Shown: piece after piece, positions 1 through 9,300 of the stretch
How positions within the stretch are numbered: position 1 is the first letter of the stretch
Layout: every line of letters starts with the position of its first letter
Source: Algisphaera agarilytica
GTDB taxonomy: Bacteria > Planctomycetota > Phycisphaerae > Phycisphaerales > Phycisphaeraceae
Assembly (NCBI RefSeq): GCF_014207595.1
Contig: NZ_JACHGY010000001.1
Span: 2,486,836 to 2,550,835, forward strand
Length of the DNA: 64,000 nt
Direction: 5' to 3'
Notes under the pieces: generated by a model
Databases searched by the model: none
Seen by the model: the letters and a program-made list of their open reading frames with translations, nothing else
What the model was told of the DNA's origin: nothing
Program-made: the position numbers and the translations under genes

Positions 1-1
1 G

Positions 2-1270
2 GATGTCGACGCGGCGGTGGCGGCGGCCCGCCAAGCCTACGACAACGTGTGGTCCAAGATGCCCGCGGCGGACCGCGGCAAGTACCTCTACCGCATCGCA
101 CGCATCCTGCAGGAGCGGGCCCGCGAGTTCGCGGTCATCGAATCGATGGACGGCGGCAAGCCCATCCGCGAGTCGCGCGACATCGATATCCCGCTCGCTG
201 CGGCCCACTTCTTCTACTACGCCGGCTGGGCGGACAAACTCGACTACACCTTCCCCGGCTCGAAGAAGCCCCAGCCCGTCGGCGTCGCGGGGCAGGTCAT
301 CCCTTGGAACTTCCCGCTGCTGATGGCGGCGTGGAAACTCGCCCCCGCCCTGGCGTGCGGCAACACGGTCGTGCTCAAGCCCGCCGAGACCACGCCGCTG
401 ACCGCGCTCAAGCTCGCGGAAGTCATCCGTGATGCCGAGCTGCCCGAGGGTGTGGTCAACATCGTCACCGGCGCGGGCGCGACGGGCGCGGCGCTGGTCG
501 AACACCCCGGCGTGGACAAGGTCGCCTTCACCGGCAGCACCGCGGTGGGTAAACGCATCATGCAGGCCCTGGCTGGCACAAAGAAAAAGTACACGCTCGA
601 GCTCGGCGGCAAAGCGGCGAACATCGTGTTCGACGATGCCCCGATCGATCAGGCGGTGGAAGGCATCGTCAACGGCATTTTCTTCAACCAGGGACACGTC
701 TGCTGCGCCGGCTCGCGTCTGCTGGTGCAGGAGTCCATCGCCGACCGTTTGATCCGCAAGCTGCAGGACCGCATGCAGACGCTGATCGTCGGAGATCCGC
801 TGGACAAGAACACCGACATCGGCGCGATCAACTCCAGCATGCAGCTGGAAAAGATCAACGGCTACCTCGCGCTGGGCAGCGACGACGGGGCCGAGCTCTG
901 GCAGCCCGAGTGTGCGTTGCCTTCGGGGCAGGGCTACTGGTGCAAGCCGTCGCTGTTCCTGGGCGCCTCGCAGTCCAGCCGGGTGGTGCAGGAGGAGATC
1001 TTCGGCCCGGTGCTGGCGGTACAGACCTTCCGCACGGTCGAAGAAGCTGTGACCAAAGCCAACAACACGCCCTACGGCTTGTCGGGCGGCGTGTGGACCG
1101 ACAAGGGTTCGAAGATTTTCAAAGTCACCAGCGCGATCAACGCGGGGGTGGTCTGGGCCAACACCTTCAACAAGTTCGACCCCGGCTCGCCGTTCGGCGG
1201 CGTGAAGGAATCGGGCGTCGGACGCGAGGGCGGGCTGCAGGGGCTAAAAGAGTATTGCGTGTTGAACTAA
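2..1270 (+). CDS. Aldehyde dehydrogenase family protein (5' end outside the window)
   Basis: NAD(P)+-dependent aldehyde oxidation is expected. The frame is open from the first bases of the window, so the start lies upstream; the GTG at 17 is internal. Visible ALDH hallmarks are the cofactor-domain stretch VIPWNFPLLMAAWKLAPALA, the FTGST loop, the general-base Glu in LELGGK and the catalytic Cys in NQGHVCCAGSR, followed by the C-terminal EEIFGPVL, NTFNKFDPGSPFGG and KESGVGREGG motifs. The enzyme therefore looks active. It is followed by an inserted GxxExxY cassette, a catalytically dead ALDH-like gene and a DeoC-like gene, which suggests an original ALDH-ALDH-DeoC gene group. The substrate cannot be read from the sequence. 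Confidence 0.93.
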   Translation, partial: DVDAAVAAARQAYDNVWSKMPAADRGKYLYRIARILQERAREFAVIESMDGGKPIRESRDIDIPLAAAHFFYYAGWADKLDYTFPGSKKPQPVGVAGQVIPWNFPLLMAAWKLAPALACGNTVVLKPAETTPLTALKLAEVIRDAELPEGVVNIVTGAGATGAALVEHPGVDKVAFTGSTAVGKRIMQALAGTKKKYTLELGGKAANIVFDDAPIDQAVEGIVNGIFFNQGHVCCAGSRLLVQESIADRLIRKLQDRMQTLIVGDPLDKNTDIGAINSSMQLEKINGYLALGSDDGAELWQPECALPSGQGYWCKPSLFLGASQSSRVVQEEIFGPVLAVQTFRTVEEAVTKANNTPYGLSGGVWTDKGSKIFKVTSAINAGVVWANTFNKFDPGSPFGGVKESGVGREGGLQGLKEYCVLN

Positions 1271-1276
1271 ACGCTG

Positions 1277-1722
1277 TTTTGCTCGGATGGATCGGATGAT
1301 TTCGGATCAAGGCAAACTTGTTTTGGATACCGATGCGTTGACGCATTCCATCATCGGCTGCGCGTTTCGTGTGGCGAACGAGTTAGGCAGCGGTTTTCTG
1401 GAGAAGGTCTACGAGAACGCGTTGCGCATCGAGTTGGAGGCGGCGGGCCACGAGGTCAAACAGCAAACACCGTTGGTGGTGCGTTACCACGGCGAGACGG
1501 TCGGCGAATATGTGGCGGACTTGTTGGTGGACGGCCAGGTTTTAATCGAACTCAAATCTGTTCAATCCATCAGCCCCGCCCACTATGCTCAATGCAAGAA
1601 TTACCTGGCCGCGACAGAGCTGGATGTATGCCTGTTGCTTAATTTTGGCCCGACCAAACTCGAGCACAAACGCATCCTGCGGAACTCATTATCCGATTAA
1701 ATCCGATTCATCCGAGCTAAAA
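1277..1722 (+). mobile_element. GxxExxY cassette bounded by imperfect terminal inverted repeats
   Basis: The left end (1277-1297) contains GCTCGGATGGATCGGAT. The right end (1701-1722), read on the other strand, contains GCTCGGATGAATCGGAT. The two arms differ at one base plus one indel over about 21 bases. The GxxExxY gene begins inside the left arm and stops right before the right arm, so the arms bound exactly one gene. The insertion splits two ALDH-family genes. A shorter copy with the same ends lies at 9626-9721. Mobility is inferred; no transposase is visible and no target duplication was established. Confidence 0.6.
1287..1700 (+). CDS. GxxExxY family protein
   Basis: The 137-residue protein carries the family signature as GSGFLEKVYENAL near residue 33, then the hydrophobic/acidic core YVADLLVDGQVLIELKSV, which resembles a PDDEXK-type nuclease core (D, then E-x-K), and the C-terminal LLLNFG. 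The family is common in planctomycetes and environmental bacteria. Its role is not established; a nuclease-like fold has been proposed from sequence. The start used (ATG 1287) lies within the left inverted repeat; an alternative is the ATG at 1296. The gene interrupts an ALDH gene group and looks like cargo of a small repeat-bounded element. Confidence 0.85.
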   Translation: MDRMISDQGKLVLDTDALTHSIIGCAFRVANELGSGFLEKVYENALRIELEAAGHEVKQQTPLVVRYHGETVGEYVADLLVDGQVLIELKSVQSISPAHYAQCKNYLAATELDVCLLLNFGPTKLEHKRILRNSLSD

Positions 1723-1733
1723 TCTAATCAATC

Positions 1734-2639
1734 ATGAAACCCACTGAAGAAACCATTGTGGACACCCCCGAAAGCACTGAAGCGCAGCAGCCAGGTTCGC
1801 CGCGGCTGAACGTGCTCAAGACGTACAAGCTGTACATCGGCGGCAAGTTCCCGCGCACCGAGTCGGGCCGGTACTACAAGCTCGAGAGCAACGGCGAGAC
1901 GCTGGCGAACATGTGCCTGTCGTCGCGCAAGGACTTCCGCAACGCGGTGGTCGCGGCGCGGGCGGCGCAGGGCGGCTGGGCCAAGTCGTCGGCGTTTCTG
2001 AAGAGCCAGATCCTGTACCGCATCGCGGAGATGCTGGAGGGCCGGGCGTCGCAGTTCGCCGCCGAGCTGGTGCAGATGGGGGCTGACCCCAGCGAGGCCC
2101 GGGCCGAGGTGACCGCGTCGATCGACTTGCTCGTGTACTACGCCGGCTGGGCGGACAAGTACACGCAGGTGTTCTCGAGCGTGAACCCGGTGGCGAGCAG
2201 CCACTTCAACTTCTCGATTCCCGGCCCGACGGGCGTGGTGGGCGTGATTGCCCCGGAAGGCACGGGTCTGCTGGGCCTCGTGGGCGCGATCGCCCCGGCG
2301 ATCGTCGGCGGCAACAGCGCTGTCGTCCTCGCGTCGCAGAGCAAGGCGCTCTGTGCGGTCACCCTCGCCGAGGTGTTGCACACGTCCGATCTCCCGGGCG
2401 GCGTGGTCAACCTGCTCACCGGCGAACGCGGCGAATTGCTCGAACACTTCGCGTCGCACATGGATGTCAATGCGGTGGTCTACGCGGGTGCCAACGCCGA
2501 GGAACTCGCGGCGTTGCAGTCCGGCGCGACGGGCAACCTCAAGCGCGTCATCTCGCGATCTGATGCGGGCGACACGAGCCCCTACGCCATCCTCGACACG
2601 CAAGAACTCAAGACGACGTGGCACCCGATCGGGCAGTGA
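1734..2639 (+). CDS. Truncated ALDH-like protein without catalytic residues
   Basis: The 301-residue protein resembles only the N-terminal cofactor-binding part of an aldehyde dehydrogenase. It has LYIGGKFPRTESGRYY near the N-terminus, VYYAGWADK, GVIAPEGTGLLGLVGAIAPA and GGVVNLLTG. Where the LELGGK motif should follow, it reads LKRVISRSDAGDTSP and ends shortly after, so the general-base Glu and the catalytic Cys domain are missing. It is about 60% of normal ALDH length but has no internal stops, so a retained structural or pseudo-enzyme subunit is plausible. Its stop overlaps the next start by one base (TGATG). The start follows the right end of the GxxExxY element by 11 bases and has no clear Shine-Dalgarno. 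Confidence 0.8.
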   Translation: MKPTEETIVDTPESTEAQQPGSPRLNVLKTYKLYIGGKFPRTESGRYYKLESNGETLANMCLSSRKDFRNAVVAARAAQGGWAKSSAFLKSQILYRIAEMLEGRASQFAAELVQMGADPSEARAEVTASIDLLVYYAGWADKYTQVFSSVNPVASSHFNFSIPGPTGVVGVIAPEGTGLLGLVGAIAPAIVGGNSAVVLASQSKALCAVTLAEVLHTSDLPGGVVNLLTGERGELLEHFASHMDVNAVVYAGANAEELAALQSGATGNLKRVISRSDAGDTSPYAILDTQELKTTWHPIGQ

Positions 2640-3253
2640 TGGATTTCGCCCAGCATCTTGACATCCACTGCGACCTCGGCCCGTTCCCCACACCCGTAGA
2701 GCACGAATGCGCCGCGGTCTGCGTGGGCGGGCGCTACACCCGTTCGGCGGTGCAGGCCTACGCCAACAGCAAGGCAAAAGTGCACACATTGATCGATTGG
2801 CCCGGTGGTTTGGGCAAGCCGACGGTCCGGCAGATCGGCGCGGTGGCCGCGGCGAAGGACGGCACCCAAGCGGTCGAAGTGATGGCTTGCCCCGAACATG
2901 TGCAGGATGGGAATTTTGCGGCTCTGTGTGATGATGTCATGGGGGTGGTCATCGCGGTGCGTGAAGTCAGCCGTGAGATCGAGGTGCATGTTGCGCTCGA
3001 CACGGCGTGGCTTGGGCCGGAGGCCGAGTCGATCGAATGCCTGTGCTTGGCGGTCCGGGAATCCGGGGGCGATGGTGTGGTATTGGCGTCGCAGGCCCTG
3101 CAGATTGATCCGCAGTACGAGAAACAGGTGGCGAGGTTGGTGCACCACTCGGGTCCGTTGCGGGTGAAAGCGTTGTCGCTGACGATCGAGGCGGGGGTGT
3201 TGCTGGATGCGGGGGTGGATCGGGTGGGCGTGTCGAGCCGTGTGTTGGGGTGA
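2639..3253 (+). CDS. Divergent DeoC (deoxyribose-phosphate aldolase)-like protein
   Basis: The 204-residue protein follows the DeoC pattern: VCVGGRYTRSAV (compare CV-x-P-x-x-V), VHTLIDWPGG (compare V-x-T-V-I-G-F-P-x-G), TQAVEVM (compare EIDMV), GGDGVVLAS, VKALS and GVDRVGVSS. DeoC normally forms a Schiff base through the Lys of F-V-K-T-S; here that region reads VVLAS, so the lysine appears to be lost, while a Lys in VKALS is kept. The protein may therefore be inactive as an aldolase or have changed function. The ATG overlaps the stop of the ALDH-like gene by one base, implying translational coupling. A GTG at 2618 is an alternative start. The family assignment rests on motif spacing only. Confidence 0.55.
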   Translation: MDFAQHLDIHCDLGPFPTPVEHECAAVCVGGRYTRSAVQAYANSKAKVHTLIDWPGGLGKPTVRQIGAVAAAKDGTQAVEVMACPEHVQDGNFAALCDDVMGVVIAVREVSREIEVHVALDTAWLGPEAESIECLCLAVRESGGDGVVLASQALQIDPQYEKQVARLVHHSGPLRVKALSLTIEAGVLLDAGVDRVGVSSRVLG

Positions 3254-3265
3254 AGCGTAGTTCGA

Positions 3266-3422
3266 GGCAGCGCTACGCTTATCGCGGAGCCAAGGAGACG
3301 CAAGGCGCGGAGGCAAGCCTTTGGATTTTGGGGATAAGGCGATGTCTTCTGGATACTTTCTTAAATTGTCTTCCTCCGTGTCTCCGTGCCTCTGCGCTCT
3401 CCGTGGTAAGCGAAGCGCTGCC
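3266..3422. repeat. Imperfect palindromic element, CTCCGTG family, copy 1
   Basis: The gap between the DeoC-like gene and kdsA is filled by a roughly 157-bp imperfect palindrome. The left arm 3266-3289 and the reverse complement of the right arm 3399-3422 match at 21 of 24 positions (arms begin GGCAGCGCT and pass through CGGAG). Inside the right half are tandem CTCCGTG-like heptads. The right end, including AAGCGAAGCGCTGCCTTGCC, recurs at 13135-13154. The longest open frame inside is in the wrong register for any recognisable protein, so it is read as a non-coding repeat. Confidence 0.65.
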
Positions 3423-3466
3423 TTGCCCTCTGCTTTGCAAATCCCGAATTCGATTAACCTGTGCGT

Positions 3467-4288
3467 ATGAACAGCATCCAGATTCAAGACGTGAAGATCG
3501 GGCCGGGCGAGCCGTTGGCGGTGATCGCCGGGCCTTGCCAGGCCGAGTCGTACGACATGTGTGTCGAGGTGGGCACGGCGATGCGGGACCGCTGCGCCGA
3601 GCTGGGGCTGGGATACATCTTCAAGGCGTCGTTCGACAAGGCCAACCGTAGCTCGATCCACACCGAGCGCGGCCCGGGCATCGAAGCGGGTTTGGAATTG
3701 ATCGCCAAGGTCGGCCAGACGCTGGGTGTGCCGGTGACGACCGATGTGCACGAGCCGCACCAGGCCACGGCGGCGGGCGAGGTGATCGACCTGCTCCAGA
3801 TCCCTGCCTTCCTCTGCCGGCAGACCGACCTGCTCGTCGCGGCGGCGAAGACCGGCAAGGCGGTGAACGTGAAGAAGGGCCAGTTCCTTTCGCCCGCCGA
3901 GATGAAGAACGTGGTGACCAAGCTCACCGAGGCGGGCTGCACGAACCAGATGCTGACCGAGCGTGGCACGTTCTTCGGCTATCACCGTTTGGTGAACGAC
4001 TTCGCGGGGTTGTACGACATGTCGCAGCTGGGTTGGCCGGTGTGTTTCGATGTGACCCACAGCACGCAGAACCCCGGCGGGGCGGGCACGAGCACCGGCG
4101 GTCGGCCCGAGTGTGCGCCGACGCTTGCGCGGTGTGCGGTGGCGGCGAGCGTACAGGCGCTGTTCATCGAGACCCATCCCAATCCCAGCGAGGCGATGTC
4201 CGACGCGGCGACCATGCTGCCGGTGCCGCAAGTGGTGGAGCTGTTGGGCGAGTTGGCGAAGCTGCACGCGGTGGTTTCGGGTTCTTAA
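3467..4288 (+). CDS. kdsA: 3-deoxy-8-phosphooctulonate synthase (KDO-8-P synthase)
   Basis: Condenses phosphoenolpyruvate with arabinose-5-phosphate to give KDO-8-P for lipopolysaccharide inner core. The 273-residue protein carries VIAGPCQAES at the N-terminus, FKASFDKANRSS, TDVHEP, IPAFLCRQTDLL, NVKKGQFLSP, ERGTFFGYHRLVNDF and FDVTHSTQ, in family order. The Cys in the GPC motif (residue 24) is where metal-independent KdsA enzymes have Asn, so this should be the metal-dependent class. ATG 3467 is preferred over the GTG two codons earlier. It stands alone between a repeat element and the MoxR cluster and implies an LPS-bearing outer membrane. Confidence 0.95.
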   Translation: MNSIQIQDVKIGPGEPLAVIAGPCQAESYDMCVEVGTAMRDRCAELGLGYIFKASFDKANRSSIHTERGPGIEAGLELIAKVGQTLGVPVTTDVHEPHQATAAGEVIDLLQIPAFLCRQTDLLVAAAKTGKAVNVKKGQFLSPAEMKNVVTKLTEAGCTNQMLTERGTFFGYHRLVNDFAGLYDMSQLGWPVCFDVTHSTQNPGGAGTSTGGRPECAPTLARCAVAASVQALFIETHPNPSEAMSDAATMLPVPQVVELLGELAKLHAVVSGS

Positions 4289-4459
4289 TCTGCGTGTACC
4301 GCTCGTGTAACCCGTGTTGTGGCAAAAAAACGAGATCAGGGCGGAATTTTCGTAACCCTGAAGCGATTTGATGCGTCTTAATACTGTCTCGGGGCGTTTC
4401 GCGCCCGTATCATGTGAGGTGGTCGCGGCATGATGCCGGGCCGCCGGGAGCTTTGACGC

Positions 4460-6286
4460 ATGACCGCAACGCAACGCACCATCGGACGGGCCCGTCGGCG
4501 ACTGGTTGGGCAGACCACCCTGCGCGCCTTGGGCTGGTCGCTGCTGCTGGCCAGCGCCGTCGCGGCGGCGGCGGTGGTGGCCACGCAATCCTTCGGTGTC
4601 CGGCTGGAGTGGTGGGCGTATGCGACGCTCGGCGGGGTCGCGCTGCTCGTGGCGATTCTGGTCGGCGTGATGCGTCGGCCCGAGCCCGATGCGGTGGCGG
4701 TGCTGGTCGACGATCGGCTGAACCTCAAGGACAAACTCGGCACGTCGCTCTACGCCGTGACGCTGGACGACAACGAACTGACCCGCCAGGTGATCGACGA
4801 CGCGGAACGCGCCGCGGCGAGCGCGAACGTCGGCGAGGCGTTCCCCGTGCGTCCCACCAAGGTGTGGGCGTGGGCGCTCGGCGGGGCGGCGGTCGTGGCG
4901 CTCCTGACGCTCGATCCGTTGGGGCTGTACGACAGCGCGCTGCAGCGGGCCGAGGCCGCCAAGGTTCAAGCTGCGGAAGCCCAGGAGCTCGAAGAGCTGC
5001 TCGCCCAGGCCAAAGAAGAGGCCGAGAAGCTCGCCGCGGAAGACGAGCCCGAAGCGCAGGATGAAGACGCCGCCGCGATGGACCCGGCCGAGCTCGAAGA
5101 ACAGCTTGAAGCGCTGCTCACTCAAAAAGACCTGTCCAACCCCGAAGACCAGCGTGAAGCCGCGGCCGAGGTGTCGGACCTGCAAGAGAAGTTTGAGGAA
5201 GCGGTCGCCCAGCAGCAGGCCGCGGTCGAGGCGTTGCAGAACACCATGAGCCAGATCGACCCCGGCGAGACCGGCCCCGCCGACCGTTTCGCCGATGCGC
5301 TGCGTCGCGGCGACTTCTCCCAGGCTCAGGAAGAACTCGCCAAGCTGGCGGATGAGCTGCAGGCCGGTGATCTGTCGGAGAGTCAGCAGGAAGCGTTGGC
5401 CGAGCAGATGTCGCAGCTCTCCGAGCAGTTGGAGCAGCTCGCCGAGCAGCAGCAGGACATGTCTGAGCAGGCCGAGCAAGCGGCGCAGCAGGCGATGGAA
5501 AACGCCGGCATGTCGCAGGAGCAGATGGACCAACTCGCCGAGGACGGCTTCGACCCCGAGGCGGTGCAGCAGGCGTTGCAGCAGGCGCTCGAGCAGATGC
5601 AGGGCATGAGCGCCGAAGAAGCCCAGCAGATGGCCGAGCAGTTGCAGCAGCAGATGGAAAACGCGATGCAGCAGGCGCAGAACAGCGAGAACGCCGGTGA
5701 CGCGGCCGAGCAGTTGTCGCAGGCGATGCAGCAGATGTCGCAGGCGATGCAGGAACAGACCCAGCAGAACCAGCAACTCTCCGATGCGCTGCAGCAGATG
5801 CAGCAGGAACTCAGCGAGTGTGCCGGGGAGCAGGGCGACCTGCAAGACATGCAGAGCGCCAACCAGAAGTTGCAGGAGGCGTTGGAAAAACTCGCCGGCA
5901 ACGGCCAACAACCCGGCGAGGGCGGCCCGGGGCAGAACGGCCAGGGCCAAGGCGGGCAGGGAGGTCAGGCCAACAACGGCGTCGGCCCGGGCTGGGGCCA
6001 CGGCTCAGGCGGCGACCCGCTCGGCGACGAACGCGCTCCCTTGGGCACCGGCAAGCACGCCTCCTCGGATATCCAGGAAGGCAACGGCGGCCGCGTCATC
6101 GCGTCGTGGACCCGCGACGGGCAGATGGCCAAGGGCGAATCGACCGTGACGTTCAACCAGGCGGTGACCGAAGCCAAGGCCGAGGCCGAGCGGGCGGTGA
6201 CCGAAGAGCGTGTGCCCAAGCGTTATCAGAAATCGATCAAGGACTACTTCGGCAACCTGCCGGACTCGCCGGAGGCGGCGGAGTGA
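4460..6286 (+). CDS. Membrane protein with long Gln/Glu-rich coiled coil (MoxR cluster gene 1)
   Basis: The 608-residue protein has two N-terminal membrane segments (about residues 21-45 and 53-72), a third near residues 135-152, then from about 160 to 490 an extremely Gln/Glu/Met-rich heptad region (for example EQLEQLAEQQQDMSEQAEQA). A Gly/Gln-rich linker and a short conserved-looking C-terminal tail with KRYQKSIKDYFG follow. Similar proteins are found at the head of MoxR-DUF58-VWA clusters, where they resemble DUF4175-type membrane proteins. GGGAG nine bases before the ATG is a plausible ribosome site. The function is unknown; a scaffold in the envelope is an inference. Coiled-coil composition limits homology inference. 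Confidence 0.75.
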   Translation: MTATQRTIGRARRRLVGQTTLRALGWSLLLASAVAAAAVVATQSFGVRLEWWAYATLGGVALLVAILVGVMRRPEPDAVAVLVDDRLNLKDKLGTSLYAVTLDDNELTRQVIDDAERAAASANVGEAFPVRPTKVWAWALGGAAVVALLTLDPLGLYDSALQRAEAAKVQAAEAQELEELLAQAKEEAEKLAAEDEPEAQDEDAAAMDPAELEEQLEALLTQKDLSNPEDQREAAAEVSDLQEKFEEAVAQQQAAVEALQNTMSQIDPGETGPADRFADALRRGDFSQAQEELAKLADELQAGDLSESQQEALAEQMSQLSEQLEQLAEQQQDMSEQAEQAAQQAMENAGMSQEQMDQLAEDGFDPEAVQQALQQALEQMQGMSAEEAQQMAEQLQQQMENAMQQAQNSENAGDAAEQLSQAMQQMSQAMQEQTQQNQQLSDALQQMQQELSECAGEQGDLQDMQSANQKLQEALEKLAGNGQQPGEGGPGQNGQGQGGQGGQANNGVGPGWGHGSGGDPLGDERAPLGTGKHASSDIQEGNGGRVIASWTRDGQMAKGESTVTFNQAVTEAKAEAERAVTEERVPKRYQKSIKDYFGNLPDSPEAAE

Positions 6287-6290
6287 TTCC

Positions 6291-6395
6291 GATTTCGGAT
6301 TGGGGATTTCGGATTGCGGAATCTCCGTCCCGGTCGACCGTTGTGGTATTGGGTCTGTGTGTCTTTCCGAAATCCGAAATCTCCAATCCGAAATC
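6291..6395. repeat. Palindromic element, GATTTCGGATT family
   Basis: The left arm 6291-6321 and the reverse complement of the right arm 6365-6395 agree at 29 of 31 positions. Each arm contains two degenerate GATTTCGGAT units. The unrelated spacer is about 43 bases. The element starts five bases after the stop of the preceding gene and ends four bases before the start codon of the next one, so it fills the whole intergenic gap. It could fold into a long hairpin in the polycistronic mRNA. The sequence differs from the CTCCGTG and GCTCGGAT families in this window. Confidence 0.75.
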
Positions 6396-6398
6396 TAG

Positions 6399-9300
6399 TT
6401 GAACTTCCGTCTCGATCATCCCGAACTGCTTCTGCTCTTGCTGCTGGTCTTGCCGATCGGGTGGCTGGGTTGGAAGTATCTGGCGACGGTTGAGCCGATC
6501 CGCCGGGGGTTGGCGATCGGGCTGCGGGTCGGGGTGTTGGTGCTCTTGGTGTTGATGCTGGCGGGGCTTCGGGCCGAGCAACGGCACACGGAGCTGACCG
6601 TGATCGCGGTGGTGGACCAGTCGCCGTCGATGAGCGTGTTTGGCGAGCCGCCCGTGTCGGCTTTCCCGAACCAGCAGCCGATCAATACTTCTGCCAATCG
6701 CAGCATGTCGCAGGCGATCCGCGATTTCCTCGTCGCCGCCTCCGAGGACAAGCAGCCCGACGACCGCTTCGGCGTGGTCACCTACGACAACCGGCCGACC
6801 GTCGTGACCCGCCCCGGCAACGAGGTTCGTCTCGACCCGTCAACGGGCGCTCAGGTCCGCGAGGGCACCGACACCGCGAAAGCGCTCGAATGGGCGATGG
6901 CCGCCAAGAGCGACGCCAACACCGCGCTCCGCCTGGTCCTCGTGACCGACGGCAACGACACGTCCGGCGACACCCTCGCCGCGGCACGCAACGCCGCAGC
7001 GGCGGGCGTGGTGATCGACGTGCTGCCCATCGACTACCGGGTCGGGGAAGAGGTCATGGTCGAAGGCGTGTACACCCCGATCGAGGCCCGCGAAGGGCAG
7101 ACCGTGGCGGTGCGCGTGGTCCTGCGGGGGACCGCGCCGGCCCGCGGCCAGCTCCAGCTCAAACACGACGGCCGGGTCCTCGACCTCAACGGCGCCGCCG
7201 ACGGCAAGGGCATCCCCATCGTGCCGTCGGATTGGTCCGACTCCCGGGCCCTGACCGAGCAGCAGCAGGACGCGCAGGGCAACGAGATCGCGGTCGTGTC
7301 GGAAGTGCAGTCCGAGTCGGGAAGGTATGTGCTGGCCAAGCAGATCGACGTGCCGATCTTTGCCTCCGGGGCCAACCGGTTCGAGGCGGTGTTCGAACCG
7401 GCCGTGATCACGGCTCCCGTCGCCGTGGCGGGAAGCGCGACGGCCTCGTCTGACTCGGTCGTAGTCAACAACAGCGCCGAGTCGTTCACTTTGGTGCAGG
7501 GCCGCGGCCGGGTGTTGCTGGTGGACAACGTCGGCGGCGCTCCCGGGAGCATCCTGCCCGAGGCGTTGCAGCAGCGCCAGATCAACCTCGACGTGATCCC
7601 GCCCGGCGACTTCCCCCGCGACACCGCGGCGCTGACCCGCTACGACGCGGTGATCTTTCAGAACGTCCCGGCCGAGGCGATCACCGGCCAGCAGCAGACC
7701 ATGCTCGCCCGCTACGTGAACGACCTGGGCGGCGGGTTCATCATGCTCGGCGGGCCCGACAGCTTCGGCGCGGGCGGCTGGACCAACTCGATCATCGACC
7801 AGAGCATCCTGCCGGTCGATTGCGAAATCCCCTCGCAGACCGTGCTGCCCTCGGGTGCGTTGGCGATCGTGATCGACCGCTCCGGGTCGATGGGCGCGCC
7901 CGTCGGCAACTCCGGGAAGACCCAGCAGGAGATCGCCAGCGAGGCCGCGGCGCTCGCGGTGCAGACGCTCTACCAGCACGACATGATCGGCGTCGTCGCG
8001 TTCGACAGCTTCTCGCAATGGGTCGTCCCCATGCAACGCAACCGCAACCCCCAAGCGGTCATGCGGACGCTGCGCTCGATTAACCCCGGCGGGGGCACGT
8101 CCATCCTCGCGGGCCTCGAGCGGGCCTACGAAGGACTCATCCAAAACACGCAGGACCTGCGCGAGTCGTCGATCAAACACATCATCCTGCTCTCCGACGG
8201 CGGGGCGGATGAGAACTTCCTGCCTATCATCAACAAGCTCAACCGCGCCAACATCAGCGTCTCGACGATCGGCGTAGGTGATGGGCATCGAGCCGACATC
8301 CTCGAAGCCTTAGCGCTTGCAGGCGGGGGTGAGTACCACCCGGTGCTCGACCCCAACGACCTACCGCAGGTGTTCGTCAAAGAGGCACGCACGATCCGCA
8401 AGAACCTGATCAAAGAGATCGAGTTCACCCCGCAGCGTCGCAACACCGGCTCGCCGATCATGGCAAACCTGCCTTCGACCCCGTCGCTCAACGGCCTCGT
8501 GCTCACCGGGCCCAAGTACGACCGCCGCATCGACATGCCGCTACTCGGCCCCGAGGGCGAACCGCTCTTCGCCCACTGGCAAGTCGGCCTGGGCAAGTCC
8601 GCGGCGTGGACCAGCGACGCGACCAACAAGTGGGCCACCCCTTGGCTGAACTGGGGTGGCTACGGCGACTTCTGGGCCCGCACCGTCCGCTACGTCAGCC
8701 GGCCCAGCGCCAGCCAGCAGGCCGAGCTCACCGCGACTGTAGAAGGCGACCAACTCCGCGTCCGTCTCGATGTCCCCGTTGACGCCGAAGCTGAGCAAAG
8801 CGCAGGGGCTGGTGCGGCCGCTCAGGTCATCCAGGGCAAAGTCCTCCGCCCCGACGGCAACATCACCGACATCGATCTCAAGCAGGTCGGCCCCGGCCTC
8901 TACGAAGCCCTCGCCCCCGCCACCGAAACCGGCAGCTATATCCTCAACCTCTTCATGGGTACGCCCGGCGGCGAACAAACCTTCATCGCAGGCGGCGCGA
9001 CCCGCGCGGCGGGCGAAGAGCTCCGCAAGTTCAAGCCCAACACCCAGCTGCTCCGCGAGATCGCCGCGACCACCGGCGGGCGTGTGCTCGACCCGGCCGA
9101 CCCGGTGGCGGCAAGTCTGTTCGATCGCACGCACCGTTTCGAGTCGGTCTCCACCCGGCCGCTGCGTTGGACGCTGCTGCCGTGGCTGCTCGGCTTGTTG
9201 TTGCTAGACGTGGCCAACCGCCGGATCGCCTGGGACCACCGCGCGATCGCCGCGTGGGCCAAGCAGAAGATGTCGGTGCAGCGACGCACCGCCACCGAGA

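Noticed and set aside
5383-5901. Cysteine-rich minus-strand frame (172 codons)
   Set aside because: The Cys and Ser codons are the reverse reading of the Gln/Glu-rich repeats of the plus-strand coiled-coil protein. It is a compositional shadow.
2582-6001. Minus-strand open frame of 1139 codons
   Set aside because: It runs antisense to kdsA and the coiled-coil gene, is rich in Leu, Arg and His and carries no domain. Long antisense frames are expected in GC-rich coding DNA.
6840-8288. Minus-strand frame of 482 codons opposite the double-VWA gene
   Set aside because: No motif, no ribosome site, and the plus-strand protein has clear VWA and amidotransferase-like domains.
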